A stretch of 52,267 bases of DNA, taken from NCBI GenBank assembly GCA_938017825.1, contig CALIJE010000002.1, forward strand, positions 1 through 52,267, given 5' to 3'. The notes beneath the pieces were generated by a model. The model was not told where the DNA came from. It searched no databases and saw only the letters and a program-made list of their open reading frames with translations. The translations under genes were made by a program, and so were the position numbers. Source of the stretch: an uncultured Flavobacteriaceae bacterium. GTDB taxonomy: Bacteria; Bacteroidota; Bacteroidia; Flavobacteriales; Flavobacteriaceae. Of the stretch, positions 28,401 to 37,200 are shown one piece after another (positions within the stretch are counted from its first letter, which is position 1; each line of letters begins with the position of its first letter).

Positions 28401-28766
28401 TCGGTTATTGCCATTAACGAGGGAGGTGGAAAATATACCATCAAAAAATTACCATCCAGAATACAACTCTCTTGTATCAATGGTATTTCGGCAGCGGATG
28501 TCAACAAGGATGGTCATTTAGATCTGATAATGGCCGGGAATAACTTCGAATTTAAACCACAGTACTCAAGACTGGATGCTCATTATGGAGGTGTACTTTT
28601 GGGTGACGGAAATTTGAATTTTAAGTGGTTGCCGTACAATCAAAGTGGTCTTTTTATACGAGAAGAAGTAAAGCACCTCGCAAATTTCAAGGACAAGGGT
28701 GGAAGGCGATATCTTATAGCCGCTATTAATGAGTCTTTTCCAAAATTATATGCAATCGATGAATAA
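25407..28766 (+). CDS. VCBS/FG-GAP repeat lipoprotein with ASPIC/UnbV domain (copy 1)
   Basis: This 1119-residue exported protein has a lipoprotein signal ending LLCFAC (Cys22). It is built of many FG-GAP/VCBS-like blades with calcium-loop patterns such as GDINNDGLSDIY, DYDRDGDLDAYI and DLDNDGDNDLVL, forming probable beta-propellers. About residues 540-605 match an ASPIC/UnbV domain (GIGTTVLLYHGD, FRGFQSSMEYP, IDSLRVIWPNGR). Such proteins are common near SusCD loci in Bacteroidota, but their function is not established. Carbohydrate or protein binding at the cell surface is inferred. The next gene is a clear paralogue starting inside its last codons. The calcium loops suggest extracellular folding. 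Confidence 0.9.
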   Translation: MIAHWAKKISFLSIVFLLCFACTSKKEETKNNSNQQASLFDLLASDETGIDFVNAIENQKDFNIFKYRNFYNGGGVAIGDINNDGLSDIYFTGNMVKNKLFLNKGDFKFEDISESAGIEGDKPWSTGVSMVDINADGLLDIYVSNAGNMKGNNHDNDLYINNGDLTFTERASEYNLAKTGFSTHASFFDYDRDGDLDAYILNNSNIPVSSLGYAEQRKVRAQDWKGVPEIFKGVGDMLLRNDNGKFVDVSEKAGIYGSLIGFGLGVMVSDINKDGWPDIYISNDFYERDYLYINNQDGTFNEEIKQWTSHLSLSAMGIDMADINNDGNADIFITDMLPEADQRVKAVMEFDDYNVFKLKQSKDFYQQYIQNTLQLNNGNGSFSEIAYHSGVDATDWSWAGLLFDMDNDGLRDIYITNGINHDLTDLDFVDFFANDIMREMALTGKKQSIDSIIDRMPIKPQSNYAYRNKGDLTFENANKNWGFDLLSMSNGAAYGDLDNDGDLDLVVNNVNMESFIYRNNSDKSPNKNFIKLQFEGEDKNKFGIGTTVLLYHGDHTVLQELVPFRGFQSSMEYPMTIGLGASEKIDSLRVIWPNGRTEKRIAVDVNQTLKFNISAAEKRYQPMNGNVNEPLIKLLEQPALVAHQENNYNDFDHEGLIYKLLSQEGPSLAIADVNGDGNEDIYIGGAKGLSGTLYSHQGNGKITATSQVAFEEDAKFEDTAAAFFDADADGDMDLMIGSGGNEVGDARSYRPRLYLNNGEGVFKKSSQQLPSAFTNISAIAPNDFDADGDIDVFIASRSVVGTYGIDPTHLFLENNGDATFTDVSEKRAYDIQSAGMITSAVWKDMDGDAKKDLITTSEWDTPKVYKNTGRRLAKLPTQLDSLSGWWNTVLAVDLDNDGDNDLVLGNQGTNLHYKPTPEAPMKMWINDFDNNGTIEQIVTQHQDGQDYPIHQKKELTMQLVSLKKQNLKASAYSKKAVDELFAPEVHEKSILKTAGNSESVIAINEGGGKYTIKKLPSRIQLSCINGISAADVNKDGHLDLIMAGNNFEFKPQYSRLDAHYGGVLLGDGNLNFKWLPYNQSGLFIREEVKHLANFKDKGGRRYLIAAINESFPKLYAIDE

Positions 28767-31700
28767 CAGGGCAGTAACGTATTTGATATGTGCTTTTTTA
28801 TGCTTTGGTTGTTCCAAAAATGAAGGGAGTCTTTTTTCAAATCCCGGTCCAGAACAGACTGGTGTGGATTTTGAAAATACGCTCACCGAATCAGATGAAT
28901 TGAACATTCTCGACTATCTGTATCTATACAACGGCGGTGGAGTTGCCGTTGGTGATATAAATAATGATGATCTTCCCGATATTTTCTTGACGGGAAATCA
29001 AGTGAAAAACAAACTCTATCTAAATATGGGAGAATTGCAATTCGAAGATATTAGTGATACGGCCGGTATTGGCGGTAATAGCTCTTGGAATACGGGTGCG
29101 GTTATGGGCGACGTTAACGGTGATGGGTTATTGGACATCTATGTTTGCGCCGTTGTAGGAATCAATGGCTTCAACGGTTACAACGAGTTGTATATCAATA
29201 ACGGTGATGCGACATTCACCGAAAGCGCTGCCAAATACGGTTTGGATTTTGACTCCTATAGCTCGTCCGCGGCTTTTTTGGATTATGATGCAGATGGTGA
29301 TTTGGATATGTATTTATTGAACCACGCCGTGCATAATCAAGAGTCTTATGGCAAGGCAGAAATTAGAAATAAACGAGACTACCAAACCGGGGATAAGCTG
29401 CTTCGAAACGATGGTGGAAAATTTGTTGACGTCAGCAAGGAGGCAGGTATTTATGGCGGCATCAATAGTTATGGCCTTGGTGTGGCCGTTTCAGATTTTA
29501 ACCAAGATGGGCTGCCCGATATATATGTTGGAAACGATTTTCACGAAGACGATTACTATTACCTGAACAACGGCGACGGTACGTTTTCAGAAAGTCTGCG
29601 GACCTATTTTGGTCATACCACTCGATTTTCAATGGGCAATGATGTTGCTGACATAAATCACGACGGTTTCCCAGATCTTATTTCTTTAGATATGCTTCCT
29701 GATGACGAAAAAGTATTGAAGGCATCTGAAAGCGCTGGCACCATACAAACGCAGCGTTTGCGAACAGATGTTTACGGGTACCACTATCAGTTCCCTAGAA
29801 ATATGCTTTTTATAAATAGAGCTGACAATAGTTTTGCCGAATCAGCGTACCTCAGCGGTATCTCGGCAACCGACTGGAGCTGGAGCGCCTTATTTGCAGA
29901 TTATGACCAAGATGGGGAACAAGATCTATTTGTCTCTAATGGAATACTAAAAAGGCCGAACGACTTGGATTACATCAACTTTGTCTCTAGTGACCAGATT
30001 CAAAAAAAAATAAACAAGACCAAATTGGTCGATCAAGAAGCCCTATCCTTAATGCCTTCAGGTGCGGTGGCAAACCGCATTTTCAAAGGCTCGAAAAACC
30101 TTTCATTTGAAGATAAATCTGGTGATTGGATAACTCATGACACGATTATCTCAGGAGCCACGGCCCTTGCTGACCTTGATTTGGATGGCGATTTAGATTT
30201 GGTAACCAATAACAGCAATGCCCCGGCGTCATTGTATATAAATAGAACCGATGACCAGGCTAACTTCCTAAAGATCAAGTTCGCATACCATTCTCCCAAT
30301 ACACTTGGAATAGGGACCAAGGTGTTCTCCTATTCCGATAACAAATTGCAGTATAAAGAACTCTTTACTTCAAGAGGGTTTCAAGCGTCCTCAGAACCAA
30401 TGCTTCATTTTGGTTACGCGAAAACCAAGGTAATAGATTCTATACGTATCATTTGGCCAGACAATACTTCGCAAGTCTTGTTGAATATTAATACCAATCA
30501 AACGTTGAAAGTTTCCCCTGAGAATACAAAACCTTATGATTATCAGCTACTTAAACCTAAAAAAACCCTCATGTTTGCAAAAGTTGCAAACAACTTAGGA
30601 ATCGACTTCAAACACGTAGAAGACGGGTATAGTGATTTTAATAGACAATTATTAATGCCGTATCAAGTCGGGGATCGAGGACCCGCCACGGCAGTTGGGG
30701 ATTTAGATGGGGATGGCAAGGAGGATATTTATTTCGGAGGTTCAAAATTCATCCCATCTCGAGTCTATTTGCAACGAGATAGTAGCTATGTGGAAAAACG
30801 TTATGACCTTATTGCCAACGATTCCATTAAAGAAGATGTTGCCGCACTTATTCAAGATTTTAATAAAGACGGCAAGAACGATATACTTGTTGGCACAGGC
30901 GGTGCAGACTTCTATTCCCAAATGAAACCTCTGCTCGATAGTTATTATGTAAACAAAAATGATGTCTTCGGTCAAGGGGTCATTCCTGATTATTTTGAAA
31001 ATGCTTCCGTTTTGGCACCCTGCGATTTTGACCAAGATGGTGACCTTGATGTATTTGTAGGAAATCAGATGCTCGCGAATGATTATGGCAAGATTCCGAA
31101 TTCATACCTACTTCAAAACGATAATGGCAACTTTACGATAATTGAAAATTCTGCCATAAGAAACGTTGGCATGGTTACCGACGCCCTTTGGCACGACCTC
31201 GATGCAGATGGAGTGGACGATTTAATCGTAATCGGGGAATGGATGTCACCAAAATTCTTTTTGAACAAAAAAGGGAAACTGATCGAAACAGATTTCTTGA
31301 ATGATACGTTATTCGGTCTTTGGCAGAGCATAGTACCCTTTGATATGGATGCGGATGGAGATATAGACTTTGTCTTGGGGAATTGGGGCACCAATACACA
31401 ATACAAGGCATCCAAAGAATTCCCTTTGAAAATGTTCTATGCCGATTTTGACGAAAACGGCGCTACCGAGACCATTGTCGCCCTAAATAAAGATGACAAA
31501 TACTATCCTATCGAAGACTTGGATGCGCTTTCAAAACAGATGCCTGGTCTCCGAAAAAAGTTTCCTTCCTATAAAAAGTTCGCAGGGCAACCCATCTCAA
31601 GTATTTTTGAGGCGTCGGTTTTAAATAAAGCAAAGGAATTCAATGTAACTGAACTGCGTTCGGGATTTCTTGAAAATACCAACGGAAAATTCACCTTCCG

Positions 31701-32022
31701 CCCCTTTAATAACGATTTACAGTTGGCTCCGATAACTTCTTTATTGGTCTATGACTTTGATGGCGATACCAAACATGAAGTTATGGCGGCGGGCAACTAT
31801 TTTGGCGTAAAACCATATCACGGTAGGTTCGATTCTTTTAGCGGAGCACTTATAAATTCTGAAAAAGATGTAATTTTGGGTCACCGTTTAGGATTGGATA
31901 TGGCACTAAAATCTGCTCGTAACCTACGTATCATATCTATGGCCGGTAAATCCTTTTTGCTGGTCACTTTTAATAATGAAAAGGCACAAGTTTACGCCCT
32001 TTTGAAGCATGCTAAAAAATGA
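28759..32022 (+). CDS. VCBS/FG-GAP repeat lipoprotein with ASPIC/UnbV domain (copy 2)
   Basis: This protein of about 1087 residues is a paralogue of the preceding one. Both open with nearly the same segment after the signal (here GGGVAVGDINNDDLPDIF) and share ATDWSWSALFADYDQDGEQDL and an ASPIC/UnbV region (GIGTKVF, SRGFQASSEP, IDSIRIIWPDN). The frame is open from 28729, but the ATG at 28759 gives a compact lipoprotein signal ending CFGC. The ATG at 28750 is also possible. Either start lies inside the end of copy 1, and the stop overlaps the next start as ATGA, so translation is coupled. It is presumably surface-exposed; its ligand is unknown. Confidence 0.9.
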   Translation: MNNRAVTYLICAFLCFGCSKNEGSLFSNPGPEQTGVDFENTLTESDELNILDYLYLYNGGGVAVGDINNDDLPDIFLTGNQVKNKLYLNMGELQFEDISDTAGIGGNSSWNTGAVMGDVNGDGLLDIYVCAVVGINGFNGYNELYINNGDATFTESAAKYGLDFDSYSSSAAFLDYDADGDLDMYLLNHAVHNQESYGKAEIRNKRDYQTGDKLLRNDGGKFVDVSKEAGIYGGINSYGLGVAVSDFNQDGLPDIYVGNDFHEDDYYYLNNGDGTFSESLRTYFGHTTRFSMGNDVADINHDGFPDLISLDMLPDDEKVLKASESAGTIQTQRLRTDVYGYHYQFPRNMLFINRADNSFAESAYLSGISATDWSWSALFADYDQDGEQDLFVSNGILKRPNDLDYINFVSSDQIQKKINKTKLVDQEALSLMPSGAVANRIFKGSKNLSFEDKSGDWITHDTIISGATALADLDLDGDLDLVTNNSNAPASLYINRTDDQANFLKIKFAYHSPNTLGIGTKVFSYSDNKLQYKELFTSRGFQASSEPMLHFGYAKTKVIDSIRIIWPDNTSQVLLNINTNQTLKVSPENTKPYDYQLLKPKKTLMFAKVANNLGIDFKHVEDGYSDFNRQLLMPYQVGDRGPATAVGDLDGDGKEDIYFGGSKFIPSRVYLQRDSSYVEKRYDLIANDSIKEDVAALIQDFNKDGKNDILVGTGGADFYSQMKPLLDSYYVNKNDVFGQGVIPDYFENASVLAPCDFDQDGDLDVFVGNQMLANDYGKIPNSYLLQNDNGNFTIIENSAIRNVGMVTDALWHDLDADGVDDLIVIGEWMSPKFFLNKKGKLIETDFLNDTLFGLWQSIVPFDMDADGDIDFVLGNWGTNTQYKASKEFPLKMFYADFDENGATETIVALNKDDKYYPIEDLDALSKQMPGLRKKFPSYKKFAGQPISSIFEASVLNKAKEFNVTELRSGFLENTNGKFTFRPFNNDLQLAPITSLLVYDFDGDTKHEVMAAGNYFGVKPYHGRFDSFSGALINSEKDVILGHRLGLDMALKSARNLRIISMAGKSFLLVTFNNEKAQVYALLKHAKK

Positions 32023-33365
32023 TTAAAAAACTATTGCTTGTTGTACCACTACTGACACTCTTCTTTTCATGTACCGAAAAAGAAGAACCAATCCTTATTT
32101 CTCCTGAAGAATTGCATGCATCTGTAGACAAGGTTACTCAAATCATGATCCACGATATCTTTTCACCGCCTGTAGCTAGTCGTATTTACGCCTATCCCAA
32201 TATTGCGGCTTATGAAATTGTGGCCTTGCACAATGAGGGGTACAATTCATTGGCAGGGCAGGTAACCGATCTTACTCCTATTCCTCGACCAGAAAAAGAT
32301 CAAGAGATCAAGTATGAGCTCTCAGCCCTAATAGCGCATATGGAAATTAGCAAGAAACTGATTTTCTCTGAAGAGCGAATGCAAGAACTTCAAGATAGCT
32401 TATATACGGTATGGCAGGGAAAAAATGCGAAACTATTTGATTCTTCCAAGGCATACGGACTAAAAGTTGCAGACCATATCGCTACTTGGATGTCAAAAGA
32501 TAATTATGCCCAGACGAGGACAATGCCTCGTTTTACGGTAGATGCCAGCAATCCGGAAAGATGGCAACCTACACCGCCTGCCTATATGGAGGGTATTGAA
32601 CCACATTGGAGCAAAATAAGACCGTTTGCAATAGATTCGGCGGAACAGTTTAAGCCTATTCCACCACCTCCTTTTTCATTGGAAAAAAGCTCTACATTTT
32701 ACAAAGAGTTGAAAGAAGTCTACGATATCAGCAAAAAGATCGATGCTGAAGGTGATACCTCAGAAGAAATACAAATCGCCCAATTCTGGGATTGCAATCC
32801 ATATGTTTCTGTAACACGGGGCCATTTAATGTTCGCTACCAAGAAAATTACACCAGGTGCACATTGGATAGGAATTACCAAAATCGCATCCAGGAAAACC
32901 AATAGTGATTTTGACAAGACGGTTTACGCTTATACCAAAACATCTATGGCGATTGCAGATGCCTTTATTAGTTGTTGGGATGAAAAATACCGCAGTAATC
33001 TAATACGGCCAGAGACGTTGATCAATGAACATATCGATGACAGTTGGAAACCCGTATTGCAGACACCACCATTTCCGGAATATACTAGTGGCCATAGTGT
33101 AGTCTCTGGAGCCGCCTCTACCGCCTTAACTGATATATTTGGAGCCAATTTTGCATTTGATGATGACACCGAAGTATCTTATGGCCTACCTATAAGGAGC
33201 TTTGAATCATTCGACAAGGCAGCCGATGAGGCGGCAATCAGTAGAATGTACGGGGGTATACACTATAGGGCAGCTGTAGAAGTTGGCGTAAAACAAGGGC
33301 GTAATCTGGGAAAATTTGTTGTCGACAAATTACAAATGATCCCTGGTAAAGTTGCGACCAACTAA
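32019..33365 (+). CDS. Vanadium-dependent haloperoxidase-like (PAP2 superfamily) lipoprotein
   Basis: This 448-residue protein has a lipoprotein signal (Cys17 in LTLFFSC). The vanadate/phosphate pocket residues are all present: Lys323 and Arg330 in EKYRSNLIRPE, Ser357-Gly358-His359 in YTSGHSVVSG, and Arg409 with His415 in RMYGGIHYRAA. The helical scaffold and size fit vanadium haloperoxidases rather than small PAP2 phosphatases. Vanadium haloperoxidases oxidise halides with hydrogen peroxide, while homologues with the same pocket can be acid phosphatases. Which applies here cannot be told. It is coupled by ATGA overlap to VCBS copy 2 and five bases from the next gene, so it works in that operon, outside the cytoplasm. 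Confidence 0.87.
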   Translation: MIKKLLLVVPLLTLFFSCTEKEEPILISPEELHASVDKVTQIMIHDIFSPPVASRIYAYPNIAAYEIVALHNEGYNSLAGQVTDLTPIPRPEKDQEIKYELSALIAHMEISKKLIFSEERMQELQDSLYTVWQGKNAKLFDSSKAYGLKVADHIATWMSKDNYAQTRTMPRFTVDASNPERWQPTPPAYMEGIEPHWSKIRPFAIDSAEQFKPIPPPPFSLEKSSTFYKELKEVYDISKKIDAEGDTSEEIQIAQFWDCNPYVSVTRGHLMFATKKITPGAHWIGITKIASRKTNSDFDKTVYAYTKTSMAIADAFISCWDEKYRSNLIRPETLINEHIDDSWKPVLQTPPFPEYTSGHSVVSGAASTALTDIFGANFAFDDDTEVSYGLPIRSFESFDKAADEAAISRMYGGIHYRAAVEVGVKQGRNLGKFVVDKLQMIPGKVATN

Positions 33366-33370
33366 CTACA

Positions 33371-34273
33371 ATGAAGCGGAAAATTTTACTTCTTATGGGT
33401 TTGGTATTTCTTGGTACCGTCTGCTGGTATTTCTTGATCAAACCGCATGACTATCAAATAGCGTTCAAGACAAAAGCCCTTCCTGGAACTATAAACCAAA
33501 TGGTAAAGTCGTGGTTGGATAGTCAGGACGACACTAAATTTTTAGGGCAAACATCAGTCGAGGATTTTAGTTATGAGATAGTGCACAACGATTCCGTTTT
33601 CAAATATCAGTGGCACATAAATAAGGCCTCCGATTCTATATCCCAAGTAAAAGTATATGTTTCCAATGATGTGAACAGCTTAAAAAATCGGATGTCGGTG
33701 CTATTTTCACGTACCCCTTTTAAGATACGTAGCGAACATACCGTAATGGAAGCCATGAAACGCATTAAGGAACATCTAGACATGTTTAGGGTAACAGTGG
33801 TAGGAGAAGAGCCTCTAAAGCCTACCTACTATGCGTATACGTCCTTAAGAACTGCCCAACGGCAAAAGGCCGGGGGCATGATGAAAGATTATAATTTTCT
33901 GAGTAGTGTACTTGTCCAAAACAAAATTGAACTCAACGGTCCTCCATTCGTAGCCGTTGAGAACTGGGATGTTGAAAACGATAGCTTACAGTTCAAATTC
34001 TGCTTTCCGATTATTAGACCAGATACGCTACCTAAAATCAAAAACATCAGCTTTGGTCAACTTCATGATAGAAAAGCCATAAAAGCCGTCTATAATGGCA
34101 ATTACATTACTTCAGATCGAGCATGGTACCACTTGATGCACTATGCAGCGCAACATAATTTGAACGTTGAGCCGAAGCCAATAGAAATCTTTTATAGCAA
34201 TCCCAATATGGGAGGGGACGAACTTAAATGGAAGGCAGAGGTTTTTATGCCCCTACTGGGAGAGGGAAATTGA
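33371..34273 (+). CDS. Membrane-anchored protein with GyrI-like effector-binding C-terminus
   Basis: This 300-residue protein has an N-terminal hydrophobic anchor (residues 5-23) followed by an outward or periplasmic part. The first half resembles an SRPBCC/START-like fold weakly, with no decisive motif. The second half (about 165-295) has the pattern of GyrI-like/AraC effector-binding domains: KAVYNGNYITSDRAWYHLM, then IEIFYSNPNMGGDELKWKAE. Such domains bind small ligands. It ends the VCBS-haloperoxidase operon and meets the metallophosphoesterase gene tail to tail with no bases between stops. Function is unknown; ligand sensing or binding is inference. Confidence 0.6.
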   Translation: MKRKILLLMGLVFLGTVCWYFLIKPHDYQIAFKTKALPGTINQMVKSWLDSQDDTKFLGQTSVEDFSYEIVHNDSVFKYQWHINKASDSISQVKVYVSNDVNSLKNRMSVLFSRTPFKIRSEHTVMEAMKRIKEHLDMFRVTVVGEEPLKPTYYAYTSLRTAQRQKAGGMMKDYNFLSSVLVQNKIELNGPPFVAVENWDVENDSLQFKFCFPIIRPDTLPKIKNISFGQLHDRKAIKAVYNGNYITSDRAWYHLMHYAAQHNLNVEPKPIEIFYSNPNMGGDELKWKAEVFMPLLGEGN

Positions 34274-37200
34274 TTAAAACCCAAAGCCCATTCCAAAGGA
34301 AAAACGAGCACCATCAGAACTATTAAAAAGCGCAACGCGTAACGACATGATATCAGCGGCATTTAGAAAGAACCCGCCACCATACGACGTATGCCATATA
34401 TTGGAATCTTCGTTAGAATCCCAGACCCTGCCGTAGTCAAAACCACCATATATCCCCAATGATGTAGGAAGAAGTCCAGTTCTTCGTTTACCAAGATTTA
34501 ATCGAACATCCGTATTTTGATAATAGGCCTTCTTACCGGTAAAACGCTGGTTCCTAAATCCCCTAAGGCCATCTACGCCCCCAATACTCGCCGCCTGATA
34601 AAATTCATACCCATCACCAATCGTAAAATGAGCCTTCCATTTTGTGGCAAGGACCAAATCACCATTCGAAACAAGCTTGTAATCTATCGATAAGCTTGGA
34701 ACAACAAAACCAAAATTACCATTCCCTTCAGTGGTTTCTGTTTTATAGCCTATATGCAAAGAAGTTGCCATGCCCAAAGTAGGGAACGCTGCCTTATCAA
34801 AATTCTCATACGTATACATACCATCTATTCCAATAAAACGCTTAAGGGTTTCCTCCCCGTTTTGCTGATAGAAGGTATTAATGAATCTGTCTTCGGTCTC
34901 TTCTACTCCAATCGACTCGTATGATATTCCCGTGCGCACTTTACTGCCCAATTGCCCTCGCCAAACTAGACCAGGTGCAATTTTAAAGGTGCTGTAGCGC
35001 ACTCTATTAAAGTCTAGGTCTAAGTCATCATCGAGGTTTTCTGTTTCATTTCCAAATCCGAAAAAGTTAATCGCAAAATTGGGACTGGTACCCCTTATAT
35101 CCAATTCTAGATTTGCTTTACCAATGGCATTTGCGAATTCCCCCTTATATCCCAATTCAAATCCACTCGTGGCAAAATAATAGGCGCCGTTTATACTATG
35201 CTGTTGTGTAAAAGGGTTTTGGCGAAATCCGTTATATGTATAGGTATTGGTAATGCCCAGTTTTAAACCGTCGTCAGGGTTAAAACCGATCAATGGCAGC
35301 AACTGATTTAAAGATGCCCGCATTTTTAAAGGTTGATAGGTATTTACGGCATAATTATCTGTAAGTCGTACTTTGGCATTAGTTACGTTCTTAAGTTTGT
35401 TTTTCTTTGATTTATGGTCATAGATAAAGGTCTTGCCGCCATTATCAATATCATACTCGTCACTATTCTGACCACCTACCAACCGAACCTTTATGCTATT
35501 GTTTTGATCCCCTTTTACCTTGAAGACATCCTCATCATCCAAACCATACACCCAAATTTCCCTGGTAGCATCACTTTCAAATTTTCTGTGAAAAAAGCGC
35601 CTCTTTTTTTTGCCATTGATAATACGGTAAGCGCTTACTTCTACTTCATTCTGGCCTATGAAATCGATTTCAAACCAATCATCCTTATCCGTACCGGTTA
35701 CCACTGCATATTTGTTTAATATATGATAGTATTCAGTAGCGGTTTGTTCGATGGCGGCAATTCGGCTTAGGAGCACTCTTTTGATTTCTTTGACCGTCTC
35801 ATCACGCACCTCTTCAGGAAACGACATAAACGCATTATCTATAACCTCGGCGTTTAGATTATCCCTGATGTACTTCGCCTCTGCCAACCATTCATTTTTG
35901 GGCGTTTCGCCAAGTAAGGCAAGATCCAACACATACGTTTTTGGAGAAGAATTAAACCCTTTTACATTTCGAATTTCTTCATTGAATCCTTCCATTAATC
36001 GAAGCGGGGGAATCATTCTTGTAGCCAGACTCATAAAGAGTCCGTCACCCATATTGGAAAACGCCTGATCTCGGTCTCTGGGAACCGGCCGGTATAATTT
36101 TTTCTTTGAATCAGGGTCCTTAAATTCTGCCCATCTCCATTGATCGACATGGCGATCCCAATCGCCCAGGACCATATCAAAAAGTCTGGCTCTAACATAC
36201 ATTTGATCATCAACAGCGAATTTTTCATCATCCCTTAGCTTTTCAAGCATTTCATCGGTACTGATCAGCGTATCGGAATACCCATAACTTGCCAAATCGC
36301 CGTGACCGTCTCCAGCATGTTCTTCTATCATATATAGTTCATCCCCAAAATCGACGTTAAACTCGGCCAAGGCATCTTGCTTTGGTATGTAATAGAGAAC
36401 CGGATTGGTATGGTAAATATCTATAGCGTCTGAAAGTGGTCCTATGGTAAAAGGTGCATACGGGTGCGAACCGGTATAAAAATCGAGAAGGAACTTCTGT
36501 AGAAATGTATCCTGTAAATCATCGATTACATATTGTTGTTGAAACACCATTGACTGCAAATACAGTTCGGATACTTTTCTAAGTGCCCGCATCACATATT
36601 CCTTACCGTTCTTGTGTCGCAAACGCAAAGATTTTGATTGGTGCCCACCGCCTCTTCTCACAGGTCTCAAACCTCCGAATAACGTATCAAGATTTACGGT
36701 AGGGGCGGTAACTTTTGTTCCGTAATATTTGCGATAGCGCTCACCCCACATTGTCTTAAAAAAGCCTGTTTTATCTATTTCTTCATCAGTATATATCGAT
36801 GCCGCTGCCTCTTTTGGGTAGGAATCGGGATATACCATTTCACGGGGAATCCTATCTGGTCGCAATACTTGTGCCGTGAAGAGGATATCTTCTGAATTGT
36901 CCTTTCCAACTCCAAAAAATTTCACTTGTGAAGAACCATCGGCATAGATTTCCAAAACGGCATACCCCATTTCACCGCTTGCAAATTGGCTACCGTTCAG
37001 TAAACGGGCCGCTCCTATTTTCGCTCCAGACCCACTAACGATCTGCGGCGTATTGTTCTCTTTGATAAACTGTAAGGTGTGTTCATGACCCGAGGCAAAA
37101 ACCACTTTTTCAGAATACTGCGCTAAGGTTACCATTCGATTCTTAAACTCGGTGTATCTTTTGTTCTGAATGTCGGCTGGTGAGGCACCCGAAGTTTTTC

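Noticed and set aside
30742-31035. Antisense open frame inside VCBS copy 2
   Set aside because: It lies wholly within a well-supported gene, has no recognisable domain, and is one of many such frames created by repetitive codon patterns.
25407-32022. DNA-level repeats in the VCBS genes as a mobile or CRISPR-like array
   Set aside because: The periodicity comes from degenerate protein blades (D-x-D-x-D-G loops) with no constant repeat-spacer structure.
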